This document shows, piece by piece, positions 1 to 11,392 of a stretch of 64,000 bases of DNA (the first letter of the stretch is position 1; each line of letters starts with the position of its first letter). The notes below the pieces were generated by a model, which was not told where the DNA came from, ran no database searches, and worked only from the letters and a program-made list of their open reading frames with translations. Source of the DNA: Polytrichum commune (Eukaryota > Streptophyta > Polytrichopsida > Polytrichales > Polytrichaceae); NCBI GenBank assembly GCA_950295325.1, contig OX485806.1, positions 746,001-810,000 on the forward strand, in the 5' to 3' direction. Both the position numbers and the translations under genes were made by a program.

Positions 1-2285
1 AATTCTTCTCTTGGGATTCTAGGTCCCTCCCAATCGCCATTCACACTCTCTTCTGTATCCGGGATCATTAGAATTTCCGGTGAGTTCTTAAACTTGTCCT
101 TTAAATCCTTAGCGGCTCTCCTAGCCGCTCTCACCACTCTTCCCAAGTTCGACAACTGCGGGGGTTCCTCGGACGAGCTACCCTCTTCTTCCAACCCATC
201 CCCCTCCATGGGTTGTTTTTCTCTCATCGCTCGCGTCACTACCGCCACCGCCGGATGCACGACCCTTGCGATGTCCTCCGGACTCCTTAACGCATGAGTG
301 ACAACGTTCGCATTAGGTAGCCAAGTGTTACCTTCCGGATGCATGGACCCTATTATGACTTCAGGACGGGGTTCAAAAGTGTCGGGTTCTTCATTCTGAT
401 ACTCTAGCGGAGTGCCCATGAACCGTACATCCTGAGTGGTCTGTTGCCCCCCTACATTACTAGTTCCGGCCACATTGCATTCATTCGCCGGTGGTGCGGG
501 AGGCCTCGGATTGATCGGAATGTATCCCGTCGCTGTTTGTAGTCCGACCGGAGGATGGAAGGTCTGCCTTGCGTTTCCGTGGTCGTAATAGAGGTTAGGC
601 GGTCTTAGTTCGTTTTGGTTCCACCCTTGTTGTCCTCTCTCACCTCTCATGTTCTCCCTAGCCTGTTGATGAGGGTTGGCCACCGGGTACGGCAAATTAA
701 TGACCTTGTCCGGTTGTCGACACTCATCGGAAGGATGGTTCCCTCCGCAGTTGCTACAGCTAGGCGGCTGACCCTCAGACCAACATTGACCCGGCACGTG
801 CCACCTACCACAAGACTGGTGAAACTCCCTCCTTGGACCCGCGTGTCGTCCCGGACCCGGTTGACCACCCCTAGCCTGACCTTGCCCATATTGACCATTA
901 CCTCTACCCCCATAGTGTTGTGGTTGTTGGGGGCCGTTGTTCCATTGATCCCGACTAGCGCCCCCCCTACAAAATTGTCTAGTATGACCCGGTTGACCAC
1001 ATTGGGTACACCACATACCCGAAACGTGCCGACCCGACTCTACCGGAGGGGGTAAATTAGTCTGCTGATTTCTTACCACTAAAGTCATTTGGTCGGTGAG
1101 ATTTTGTATCTGCTTCATGATGGCCTCTTGAAATCCTAATTGACTAGCCTCTAACCTTCGTTCAACACCCTCCAATCCTCCCTCGGAACCTGGCGCTGGC
1201 AATGCTAACAAAGGTGCCGGCTCTCTAAAGGCTAATGGTTTGGGTCCAGCATCCATTACCTGAGGCGGGGGTCTACTATTCGCCACCCCTCGATCTCCTT
1301 CCGGCGCTCTTGGGCGTATGGGAATGAACTGTGGAATGGACTCATCCTCCTTACGCCACAATCTCTCATAGTCCTTATCTATTTTCTCAACTTCCCTTGC
1401 TGCCCTCTTGGCATCAGCCAGAGTCCTCGGATTCCGTTCCAACACTCCCCTAATCGTTCCTGACTTGAAAAACCCTTGGATAAGGAACTGCCTCAATGTA
1501 TCATCGTTCAACATCGCCCCCACATACCTTGCGCACACGAGCTCGAACCTCCAGATGTACGCGGATATCTCTTCTTCCCTATCTTGCTTACACGAGGCTA
1601 ACGCCCTAAGGGCTATGCTTTGGCCAACCTCTGGTCTAAACTCGTTCAAGAATTCGCGCTGTAATTGCAACCATCCGGTGAAGTGCCCCTCCTGGTGATC
1701 GCGGTACCATTCATAAGCTTCCCCTTGTAACGTGCTAGGGAACCACACTAACCAATACCCCTGATTAGTTATCAATGAGCTAGCCAGTCGCTCTATATAC
1801 TTCTCCATATGTCTAGCAGGGTCCTCATCCTTGGTACCCCAAAACTTTGGCAGATTAGACGGTATGTCCATCATTGCTAAGTCATGGGGTACTAAAACGG
1901 GAAGACCCCTAGGTCGGACCAAAGGATCTATAGGAGGTGGAGGAGGTGGAACCGCGTCCCCCAGAGGGTTCTCCATTGGTGGTGGCCTCGACTCCGCACT
2001 TCCTCCTTCTCTATTCAGCACTTGGGGTTCAACTCCAACCCCTTCAATCTCTTGCGACTCCTCGCTTCTCGAGTTTGGAAGACTTGACCTTCTTCCCAAC
2101 GGATTAATTACTTTTGGACCTTCTAACCAAGAGCTCCTAAAATCGTCCTTGCTTGGCGGACTAACACCCTTACCTTTGGGTTCTTCTCCCAATCTTCCTT
2201 CAACCTTTTCCGGCCTTGTCTTCCTTGCGTACTTCTCTAGTCCTAGTACTAATTCAGGGCGTTGCGATCTAGTCCTAACATACAT
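1..2285 (-). CDS. Gag (start of Gag-Pol), Ty3/gypsy element C, cut by window edge
   Basis: This is the N-terminal part of a retrotransposon Gag-Pol polyprotein; Gag forms the capsid particle that packages element RNA. The frame is open from the ATG at 2283-2285 to the window edge, so the C-terminus is unseen. The start MYVRTRSQ parallels MQGRTRSQ of the intact protein at 20023, which supports this start. A gag core begins near residue 139 with MDIPSNLPKFWGTKDEDP. A CCHC zinc knuckle, WCTQCGQPGHTRQFC, lies near residue 425, and a second Cys/His cluster, CSNCGGNHPSDEC, follows about 75 residues later. Both are shared with element B. A leader, primer site and LTR follow in the correct order at higher coordinates. 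No chromodomain or Pol is visible because the element leaves the window. Family assignment is firm; autonomy is unknown. Confidence 0.88.
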   Translation of the reverse strand, partial: MYVRTRSQRPELVLGLEKYARKTRPEKVEGRLGEEPKGKGVSPPSKDDFRSSWLEGPKVINPLGRRSSLPNSRSEESQEIEGVGVEPQVLNREGGSAESRPPPMENPLGDAVPPPPPPIDPLVRPRGLPVLVPHDLAMMDIPSNLPKFWGTKDEDPARHMEKYIERLASSLITNQGYWLVWFPSTLQGEAYEWYRDHQEGHFTGWLQLQREFLNEFRPEVGQSIALRALASCKQDREEEISAYIWRFELVCARYVGAMLNDDTLRQFLIQGFFKSGTIRGVLERNPRTLADAKRAAREVEKIDKDYERLWRKEDESIPQFIPIRPRAPEGDRGVANSRPPPQVMDAGPKPLAFREPAPLLALPAPGSEGGLEGVERRLEASQLGFQEAIMKQIQNLTDQMTLVVRNQQTNLPPPVESGRHVSGMWCTQCGQPGHTRQFCRGGASRDQWNNGPQQPQHYGGRGNGQYGQGQARGGQPGPGRHAGPRREFHQSCGRWHVPGQCWSEGQPPSCSNCGGNHPSDECRQPDKVINLPYPVANPHQQARENMRGERGQQGWNQNELRPPNLYYDHGNARQTFHPPVGLQTATGYIPINPRPPAPPANECNVAGTSNVGGQQTTQDVRFMGTPLEYQNEEPDTFEPRPEVIIGSMHPEGNTWLPNANVVTHALRSPEDIARVVHPAVAVVTRAMREKQPMEGDGLEEEGSSSEEPPQLSNLGRVVRAARRAAKDLKDKFKNSPEILMIPDTEESVNGDWEGPRIPREE

Positions 2286-2407
2286 CTACCACTAACACCG
2301 GTTAACCCTCACATAGACCAAACTTACCCCTCACCACCTTCACTCTTTTTAAGGTTTCCACTTTTCTTGGTTTGCTTAGATTCCTTTGGGAGGTGAGGAA
2401 AAGATAC

Positions 2408-3717
2408 CTGCAAGCCCACTTAAATTGACGAAGTCCCTTATGGGATACATGCTTGGGAGAAATTCTGATTAGGCATGAGAATCATTAATCATGCCATCCC
2501 TTCCTTATTTTTCCCTTGCCACAATATCGGTGTGAGGGGCTGACCCTTGCTCATGCATTATAATAGTGGCCAAGGTGTGACCCTCGCGCCCCCACCATAA
2601 TGCTATGGCGCAGGAATTACCCTCCTCACCAATTAACGACACCAACAAGTACAAAAAAAACCTTCCTTCATTAATTAAGAATTCACTTTGTAGCAACAAC
2701 GTACCTTGTGCAACTCCACGCCACCTGTGGTTAGTCTCCCCTCACGGATACTACTTGTCTTACTTCGGCCTAGTTTACCTCCATACGTGTAACTCTTAAC
2801 CAAATCAGCCTGCTAATGATACCCCAGTAACTTTTCACCTTGGTAATTTTCTGATAATTACCTAAGATAAAAACCTAATTAATTACCCTAAGGTAAAATT
2901 AAGTTACCCTAAGTAACTTAAATACTTACTATAGAGTAATAACGGAAATTGCCGAAGGTAAACCCAAGTAATTACCCCAAAGTAAATTTCTAAGTTACCT
3001 CAGGTAAACCTAAGTAATTACCCGAAGGTAAAAACATCAGTTACCTAAGGTAACTCGGATACTTACCCCTAGGTAGAAACCTAAGTTACCGAGGGTAGTT
3101 CAAATTCTAACTCCACAGTAAAACATGAGTTACCTAGGGGGATTTAACAATTACCCTTCGGTAAAAACTTAAGTCACTCCTATCTAAGTTACTCCTACCG
3201 GAAGTTTAATTATCACCCATAATTTATGGTTTTACCAATACCCAAACACTTAGTGTGATCTTCATTATGCATCCCAAGAGGGTTTAGATTACGTACCTCA
3301 TGCCGTGCTCCTTCCTTGCCACCTATGCTTGCATTGAAATTGAAAAGCACATGCCCCCTAATTTCTAAGACTCACTCTAAATTGCTCTTACCTCGGTGGT
3401 AGGTCAAGCGCGGGGGGGAAGGAGAGGACGCTCTTGTCCCATCCACGAGCACATGCCCTCTCCCCTTCGGCTCAACGGCTCACTAGTTGCAATGCAACCG
3501 TGGGAGCGGCCTCTACCTTTCACCTTTGAGCCCCCTTGCTTGCCTCAAGCACAAAATTAGGAGGGGATCTCCCTAACACATGGTGCGTGTGTTAGGAAGT
3601 CGGGGCTAGCCCACACTCCCTCCTAACTCCCCACTAATTGCAATTTTAAGGACACAAAACATAATCCCAGCTCTAATCCTCTAATTTGCACCCAAAAGAA
3701 AAGAGGTTAGCGCATAC
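2408..3717 (-). other. Possible 5'-leader intron of element C
   Basis: On the minus strand AAAGGTATGC gives a donor-like GT at 3717-3716, and GGGCTTGCAGGTATC gives an acceptor-like AG ending at 2408. The same two blocks flank 19357-19907 in the leader of element B. Conservation of both edges in two diverged elements, with unrelated sequence between them, suggests splicing of the leader. It is inferred from sequence only. Confidence 0.4.
2838..3205 (-). repeat. Palindrome-bearing minisatellite, about 15 degenerate units of 20-25 bp
   Basis: Each unit carries a short palindrome of the form TTACC-N(2-4)-GGTAA, for example TTACCTCAGGTAA and TTACCTAAGGTAA, separated by A/T-rich spacers such as AACCTAAG. 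Units starting with AATTACC and with AAGTTACC tend to alternate, suggesting an older period of about 46 bp. It lies in the leader of element C, inside the possible intron. It is too degenerate and too short-period for a CRISPR, and the genome is eukaryotic. Confidence 0.75.
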
Positions 3718-3785
3718 CTTTGCCGCGCTCCTTCCTCTCCTTAGTCTCCTTCAACTTGACCCCAGCTCCTCTCCTACTCCGCTTC

Positions 3786-3803
3786 CTCCCGGCGGACGCA
3801 CCA
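3786..3803 (-). promoter_or_regulatory. Primer-binding site of element C
   Basis: TGGTGCGTCCGCCGGGAG on the minus strand starts a few bases after the LTR end, where the 3' end of a tRNA would anneal to prime reverse transcription. The identical 18 bases occur at the same place in element B (19118-19135). It is not the initiator-Met type used by element A; I do not assign the tRNA. Confidence 0.75.
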
Positions 3804-3807
3804 ATTA

Positions 3808-4036
3808 TGTGAGCCAAATCCCCCTCACCCTTCAATTGCGTCCTAGTCCGGGTGAGGGTTCATTGACTACATTCAATATTCAAGTAACAATTGCACCAAA
3901 GGAAAGGGATTGGAAGAAGTGGTGTGTATAACACCTTTCTTATTTCAATTCATGGAGGAGCATTTAGAAATGCTTAATCACAATACAATGTCAATGCAAC
4001 GTCAATGAAACATTGAACCACTTAGGTTCCCTCACA
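3808..4036 (-). repeat. 5' LTR of element C, 229 bp as read
   Basis: On the minus strand this block starts TGTGAG and ends CTCACA, a 6-bp terminal inverted repeat of the same type as the LTR of element B, and the primer-binding site follows immediately. It is far shorter than the B LTRs (1.9-2.35 kb). Either this is a genuinely short LTR, or the outer TGTGAG is a coincidental match and the LTR was interrupted by element A, whose LTR begins 41 bp further on. Confidence 0.55.
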
Positions 4037-4077
4037 ACTAGTCTAGTTGCCTTAACCCCTCAATGTTCTACCTTTAC

Positions 4078-5048
4078 TGTCGCGCACCTCTCCATGAGGA
4101 GTGCCCGAAACACCACGGGCACAAGGGGGACCCCGGAGTGACACCCGGGACTTGTGGCGCCATTGGTGAGAGGGCCCAAGTGATCCTAGTGTGGGTGAGG
4201 GCCCCGGGCTTGGGAACGCCTCCCACCCACGAAGATTAGGAGGCACAAGGGAAAGGCCATGAGTTATGCGTAGCTCATGGCGTGGTGATTCTAGAAAGCT
4301 CAAGAACACCTCAATCGGAGGTGTGAGCTAGGAGTTATGGCCATTTGAGTGGGGCGCTGTCCCGGGACAGCGCCCTGGTACAGCAGTGCCTGGGAGTGAT
4401 TCCCGGGACTGCCAAGGTTCAAACAGGCATAACTTCCTCAAGACTTGCTCAAATGGGGCAAGTGAGGAGTCCATCGGCATCTACGTGAAGCGTAGATGAG
4501 GATGGAGTGGTTGGTTGTTATGATCAGATATCATACAAGGAAGTTATGATGGTCTGAAGCTGCTGGGGGGTTCTAGGCCCACCAGCTAAAGGAAAATGTC
4601 CACTTGGCCCCAACTCTTGGTAGAGAGACAAGAGGTCGGTTGATGGTGAGGTAGGGGCCCCGCGTGAAGTCCTAGAGGCTTTTATGGGTGAGGTGGTGTG
4701 GCCTCACCCACCCGAGGCCGAACGGCACGGCCTCCATGGGCTTTGGCCTATTGTGAGGCCATAGTTGCCTAGTATGGTTCGGGTTGTTGTAGTGTTGCTC
4801 CGGCAACGCGATGATCAACATAGGATTGGACTTCCATGGATGGAAGTCCACATTGGGGAAATGGGTTACCGATTAAGGGGTGAGTCCCGAAAGCAAAGTA
4901 AGAGGATTGGTTCCCTCCTATGAACTATTGGTCCGGGGTAAGAGGAGCTATCCATTAGCATGGCGGAATGCGAAGGGTTAGCGCTCGTAACCTTTGCTAG
5001 AAACGAAAATTGGCAAGATTATTAAGGGACCTAGCAAGGGTTGCGACA
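4078..5048 (+). repeat. Left LTR of element A
   Basis: It starts TGTCGCGCACC and ends GGGTTGCGACA, a TGTCGC/GCGACA terminal inverted repeat. It is closely similar to 15493-16466 and to the solo LTRs at 35154, 35291 and 37279. It contains several perfect hairpins: a 22-bp palindrome centred on CCCGGG at 4353-4374, CATCTACG-TGAAG-CGTAGATG, and GGACTTCCAT-GG-ATGGAAGTCC. Confidence 0.92.
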
Positions 5049-5050
5049 CT

Positions 5051-5062
5051 TGGTATCAGAGC
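5051..5062 (+). promoter_or_regulatory. Primer-binding site of element A (initiator-Met tRNA type)
   Basis: TGGTATCAGAGC starts two bases after the LTR end. This is the standard plant chromovirus primer site, complementary to the 3' end of initiator methionine tRNA. Confidence 0.92.
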
Positions 5063-5100
5063 AGGGTTCCAAGTTTTGAGCTCACACTTTGAGGGAAACA

Positions 5101-5315
5101 TGGCTATCAAAAATGCGGGTTATGATGGTGAGCCCGGGGTTTCCAAAAGGTTGTGAGGCTCAAATTGGAACAAGGATCATGTGCAAGTGGAATTTGACCA
5201 TACCATTGGTTCTAATGACAATGGTGGGCATGAGGGTGGATTTGGTAAGGAAAATGGAGGAGTGCTTTGGAAAGGGCTCCCGCAAACCTCAAAAAACATT
5301 TGGGGCCTAGAATAC
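5101..5315 (+). pseudogene. Start of gag remnant, element A
   Basis: An ATG 53 bases after the LTR opens MAIKNAGYDGEPGVSKRL and then meets a TGA. The same short frame and the same stop recur in the second internal copy at 16519, so the stop predates that duplication or this is a short leader peptide. Beyond it the frame continues without known motifs (NKDHVQVEFDHTIGSNDNGG). No capsid or zinc-knuckle domain can be recognised. Assignment to gag rests on position only. Confidence 0.35.
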
Positions 5316-8300
5316 TGAAAGCACCCAAAACCTTGGAGGGCATTAATGTTGGATTGAAATTCCAATACGAAATGCTTGGAAGGTATTGATGTTGGAATGA
5401 ATTTGGTGTTAATGAGGCACCCGGGGCCTCTTAAGGCCTATGTGCGCTATTCAAACGCACAAATGAAGGATACACCTAAAATGGACAAGCTTTCTAAGAA
5501 ATGCATCCTTTTAGGTGGGGTTTTAAAAGCGGGTGATGGATGCCTTGTTTAAGTCCCCAAGGCTTCTTGAGGACATGGTGGGGACCATCAAGTTTGCAAG
5601 AGCATTGAAGCCGATGGTCCCTGTAGATAGGTTTTTAGATTGGGTTCCAATTAAGAAAACCACACAGGGAAGACCAAATGAGTGTCAGGTGTTACATCTA
5701 GGGATCACCATTGAGTTAATTGATAGATTACAAGAGAATTAAGATGTATTTAGAACAACAAACACAGGGAAAAAGACTTCTAGAGTGAGCTTTAGGATTG
5801 ATTCAATTAAGGTTAAGGGTCACTCACAGCAGTACATGCAATTGATCAGTCACTCCCTCACAACTGTGAACCCTTTGAGTGGTCCACCACTCTGCGGGAT
5901 CACTTTTAGTTAGAATGTTAGCATTAAAAGTTAGAATTGATAGGGAATTTAGGAAAAATTAGTTCATTTAGCATTTAGCCTAGAAGAAGGAAGGTCAAAA
6001 TGAAACTAAGTAGTGCTAGAAGATAGCAAAGTAGAAAAAATGTGCTAGCTAGTAAAAACAACTAGCTAAGCAAATATTAGTAGACGCTAGTTATTAAGCA
6101 AATGTTAGTAGATGCTAGCTAAGCAAGTGTTAGTTTATTAGTTAGTGTGAGGCACACAAGACTATTGGAGGTGTTTTACGTAAGAAGATAAAATCGGCGT
6201 GAAGAATTTTGAAGACAAAAAAGAAAGAGAGCAAGGGGGATACTTGCCCACTTGCCCCCTTGCCAACTCGATGGCGGAAAAATTAGAAAGATTTCTAAAG
6301 GTTTTTTGTCGGAGCCACCTCGGCGAGAGGGTGGCAACCTCAACCGGGAAAACCCCCGAGCCAAAATTTCGGGAAAGGGTTTGAAAAATGGATCCGGTGG
6401 AGGAGGGGTCCAACCCTTTTGTGAGAGGGTTTAAAAACCCCTCCTTCCACCTTGTAGCTCTCTCTCTTTCTCTAGTTTTTGGGCGAAGCCCTGCTTCAAT
6501 GTAGTTAGGAAAAAATCCTTTAGCATGTATTCTCAATGGTCTAAAAGAAAGGCTTGAGAACCTCCTCTACTCTCTCTCTCCTAGTTAGGTTGTGTGTTTA
6601 TTAACACACCAACAAAATTATTCCTTCTTTTGTAGAGGTAGGTTGGATGGTAGAGTTTTGAGTAGAGGCATTATAGACCTCATCTGCCAATGCCCTGAAG
6701 GCTTAGTTCAAAAGCTAGAACAAGATACTTATCATTTTTCTCTTAGAGAGATTTCATATAGCTATCCATAGCCGTTTCCCATTTGTGATTTGGTTGAGAT
6801 GACAATTAGTTATGGATTTTCAAAGATGGAGTAGAAAAACTGGGTGGTCTTGTGGGTAGCGGCTGCTGGATCAGACCTGCGAGCCCAATAGGAATTTTAA
6901 TTCCAAGAAATTATATTTTTCCCAAGTAGAAATTTTGTGTAGCTTTCCAAAATGGCTTAGAACATTTGATTTGAGCATGATTTGAATTAGATATGAATTG
7001 TGCAAGATGGGACACATAGTTTGAGAACTTTTGGTTGACTGCTGCATTACAGAGGACCTGCTGGGTTCACTTCGGCTTACCTTTCTAATCACATATTTGT
7101 ATCAAATACATCTTTTTAATATCTCTCCAGGGTCATATAGAACGTTTGATTTGACTAAGATTTGAATTAGATATGAATTGTTGAAGGCGAGATACATAGT
7201 TTAAGCCTTCTTGATTGACTGCTGTGTTACAAGGAGTCCGCTGAATTTCTATTAGCTTAACCTGCTGATGTCATAATTTTTCTAGTTAGAGCTTGTTCAT
7301 AGCTTTCCAATGGTATAAGGAAAGCCTAGATCCAAGTAGTAAGGAATGTGCTATGAATTTTTGAAGTTAGAAGGTAGATAGGTGGGTTGGAAGGGTCGGT
7401 TGAATCGACCTCACACTTCCAACCCTCATAACTTTTGCATTTCTTATCCGATTAGAGTGATTTTTAGATCATTGGAAAGATAATTTGGTGCACTAAGTAT
7501 AAATATTATGCTTAGGATTAAATTACAGGGCAGAATAACACTTTATATTTTAATTGTTAACTAAGGTACGCTTACTACCAAACTAGTTACAAAGAAGGAG
7601 GCAAGGTCGACGCTCGGAAAGTGGAGCAAGGAAGGAGGTAGCGGCTCGGCCTACATCAAGCCCAAATCAACCGAGGAAAATTGAGGTAAATTAACTAACC
7701 TTAAGCCTTCCATTTAGGATTGGAGGGAGCACGGCTAAGGTACGCATCTCTAAACCCACTCACCTATCTCGTAAGGTCAAGTGGCTTGACCACTTGACCG
7801 CCAAGGGAGTACCCAATTCCATTGTTTTCGGGGCCCTTGGTATGTTTTGTGGTAGTAGCTTCATTTATTAGCAAGTTTCGTGTGTGGTAAGTCGGATTAA
7901 TCACCGACACGACCACTCTGAATGTTGTTGGTGGAAAGGTGGGGTTAATGACCCGCGAATCCACTATTATGTTGTTGGCCCCATAGATTGGGAGTAATGG
8001 CCCCAATTTATGAAGATTGCGCAACAGGTTGAACCTACAGGTCGCCCGTCACCCTGGTCCCATTGAGTTGCATTTCGTGGTCTATCCAGTATAAACACAT
8101 TTAACAATCAAAACATACAAAATAAATCGTAAACCCTTGTTGGCAAGAGACCCGAGGTAAGGGGTGATGCCTAATATGTTAATGTAGTAAGTTAGGACGT
8201 GCAAACAAAAGTAAGTAATTAAAAAGGAATTTGTGTGAAGGGTGGGACTTAGGCCAAGTTCCCCCGCTTAGAAAACTAAATAGAACTAAATAAAGAAATA

Positions 8301-11264
8301 GGAAGAATTGAATGGTCCATCAAATTGTCGTTATTCCGTTCGTTGAGTTAGGGTGGTATGAGTCACACCCGGTTGGGTGTATCAGAACCATCCCAATTCA
8401 CAAATTAGGATTGCCTTGGTTTCAAGGCTGGTGCGTCTGCGCGTAGAATAGGTTGTAGGTTAAGGTTAGAACTAGATATGAAATTGGTTAGTGGAGTTTA
8501 AAGCCACATTAGTAAAAAACTAAGGCCTAACCTCCGGAGGTACTACGACGCATATTTAATCTCCCTTAAAAATCTAACTACTCACGTTATACACCTATCA
8601 TCCGGGTTCGGCTTGGGCGCCTGCAAATGCATGCCACCTTCACCGAAGGGCTTGTGTGATACTTTTAGGCTCCCTCGAAAGGGGGTGGCCCAAAAGTACC
8701 ACAACAACCCACTCTCGTCAGTAACATCACTCTTATAATGTATTTTACAATTCAGGGAGTCACAACTCAGCCATAGACATTTGAGTACGCCATAGTCTCA
8801 GAAACCCAAGGCAAAAACTCCTTGAGGTGACCATAGTCTCTTTAAAGAAGTAACCAAGGACTATAGGCCATACCACAGTTAGTAAGGATATCATGCTCAC
8901 ACTTGACTCCTCCTATGGTTAAGTGATTGATTTAATTAGATAAAGACCACAGAAATGAATTATTTCCTTAGTCAGTTTTAGACTTAACACTTTCACAGTG
9001 GAATTGAATGCATTAAAATAAATTATTGAAATTAACAAAAGTCTAACGTATGACAGTAACCTAGTGACCGAGTCTAGAACCGAACCGGGACCGTAAGAGT
9101 CTAATCGCAGGACCATAGTCTACACGGCACGGCCATAGTCTAGTCACCAGTAGCAGTCACAAGTAACAAGTCACGTCTGAAAGGTAGGGCCATAGTCTGA
9201 GTAACTAGTAACCAGTAACAGTAGCCAGTAACCAGTCAGCGTCAAGTTCTCGACAAAGGAGCGGGCTACTTCTCCTTATAAGCTTGCCCTTCTCCTCTCA
9301 CCCAAACCATATGGGTTTAAGGCGCACTCAACTCCTTCCATGCGAGTGCTTCTTCCTCGCCCGCGTGACACCTTCTCACTTCAATCTCTGCCCACGCATT
9401 GCTTCCATCCGAGAATTCGAGCAGGAAACATTCTCTCGTTAACTTGTAAAGATCACTGCTCCCGCATTCGTCGGTTTACATCATTGCAAACTCGCGGAAA
9501 TTCCCTAATCCGGATAACTTAGATTCACAATTCCTAAAGTAACTTCCACTACTAAGATTCGTCACAGAGGTCACAGTTTCCTTCTCCCCTTTCAGCGCAA
9601 TGCCTATCGAATAGAGCTCATGACTTAGAAGGCAATTTTGTCATCTGTTCGACACTCCTGTCACTCCTATCAAGTTCCTCTCCTCTCTGCGGAAGGTGAT
9701 TCATCATATTAAAGTTTACACAATTTGTGGAGACTCACGAACATTATACAGGTAGTTAATTCCTCAAAACCAAACAATCTCCTTTCACAGGAACAACCCT
9801 CAGAGTCTACACTCGTTTCTGATTACGTTCAACCTTGATCTTTCACTCCTTCGGACCTCCCATGATTATCCCAGACAATCACGATAATCTGTCATCAATT
9901 CTTTCTGACTCCCTCCGAGTTCCCAGAAACCTCACGACTGAATTCTCAAAGGGTGACAAAGCAAGTGGTGAATTTCTCGTGTACTTCACCTTTACAGTTT
10001 ACTATCACAAGTTGCTGACAGAGAAGTTAGTTTCTGTCTCCGGTTTTAGTTTCACCGTTAAAATTATCATTCATAGAGCAGGGTAAGAATCAAATCTCAT
10101 ACGAATCCATACTCGGACTTCTCACCCCAGAAGATCTTACATGACTCTCCTCATAGGTATGTACGCAATTCCTGCTCTCTTTTATTTAAAGAATTATAAC
10201 ACTAGATTCTCATCCTGATTGAATTTGGGAGAACCAGGACATAAAATTAATTCTGAGGAATTTCACATTCCTTGTTTCCCAAGAATCCTCAATGAGTTCG
10301 GGGCAATTGAAACAATTAAGATGCTTCCCGCAACGTAACAACGAACTCTCACAAGAGAAGGCTGCAGATAATTCCCTCTTTCCATCCGTTGTCGGTTTCA
10401 ACTGATATCTTTACAAAAATTGCCCAAAGAGATGACAAGGAGTCTTTCAAATTTATGTCTTAAATTCACATTAGACATGTAAGAAGTAATCCAACCAATT
10501 CACATAGCCGAACACCTACTGAAGGGATGAATTTCACATTCACACAATGTTGACTTGATAAGGTTCCATTTTAATCATGCATTTCAATTACAGGTTTCAC
10601 GCTAAAGCAGGTTATCTCAGAGGGACTCTTGGCCACTGTAAATTAATTGTCCCTTCCTTCCCGGGAGAACTCCCGTAACTTTACCACGGCAGAACTTCAC
10701 ATTCAACCTGGGTGACTGACAAACGTTCACAATTATAATCCCACAACTGACATCTTACTTCTTTCACAGAAGGACGATGACACAAATTTCCTGGACCCCT
10801 CTCGAGTCCAAAAGAGACACTTTGACTTCAGCAAATTCACTACAACACAAGTACCACAGATTCACTCTTCACACTTGTAATAGATCAAATAGCTTCACGC
10901 TTATATTATATAAAGTGAGATATACACACAAAAGGGCTTCACACCCAAGCTTAGGAGCGCTGAAAAGTATGCACACACATGAGACTCTCTTCTCGAGAAG
11001 ACTCTCTTTTTCCCTCTCCTTCTTCTTCTCTATACCCCCTGAGCTAACTTCCTTGTCTCTTGGGGCCAGATTTCATGAGGCTCTTCGACTTGGTCACATG
11101 TCTATTGCCCTGCCCAAAAGACTCTTCCTCTTGGGATCTGTTTCATATGAACTAAATGTTTCACCCTTAGCTCATTTCGGATAATTGGTCACTAATGACT
11201 TACTTTAACGTCCATTTCACATTCTGAGTGCCAATATGAATTCACATCCTATCAAAATTCTAAA
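5316..11264 (+). other. Interior of element A without recognisable genes; repeat-derived
   Basis: About 5.9 kb with only short frames. Features seen: related CTAGCTAAGCAA-type microrepeats at about 6050-6140; a degenerate tandem duplication of about 181 bp around 6950-7330 that repeats TTTGAATTAGATATGAATTG; two copies of CTAAGGTACGC at 7561 and 7733, the second within GGAGCACGGCTAAGGTACGC, which resembles the leader motif of elements B and C; clustered CCATAGTCT repeats at 8790-9195; and recurring TTCACATTC at 10260, 10528, 10685 and 11210. These suggest at least one inserted LTR element, but I could not find its edges. Confidence 0.4.
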
Positions 11265-11392
11265 ATGACTATTCTGAGACCAAAAATTGTACCACAGTCC
11301 CAAAGAGAAGTTTGGCGGCGCATCACGACAAGTGGCTTTAGCCAAAGTAGGTCCCAAAGAAATGAGTGCAAATTGTTTGGTCCATTTTACTT

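Larger units (their letters stand above)
2286..3785 (-). other. Untranslated leader of element C
   Basis: This 1.5-kb stretch lies between the primer-binding site and the gag ATG of element C. I see no coding potential. It holds a palindromic minisatellite and a possible leader intron, annotated separately. Two short blocks are shared with the leader of element B: a GGAGCGCGGC(A/G)AAGGTA block near the 5' end and AAGTGGGCTTGCAGGT nearer gag. Confidence 0.65.

Noticed and set aside
615-1055. Plus-strand 146-codon frame and the minus-strand 117-codon frame at 647-1000
   Set aside because: Both are shadows of the Gag frame of element C, which runs on the minus strand in another phase.
4052-4309. 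Frames within A-family LTRs (also 15209-15724, 36840-37091, 38028-38393)
   Set aside because: They recur wherever the LTR occurs, on either strand, and have no conserved start or domain.
5049-5065. tRNA-like sequence after the LTRs of element A
   Set aside because: Only the 12-base primer site complementary to a tRNA 3' end is present; there is no cloverleaf.
5400-5560. Copia-type integrase fragment (a peptide with KMDKLSKKCILLG)
   Set aside because: One short resemblance with no other Copia motif nearby.
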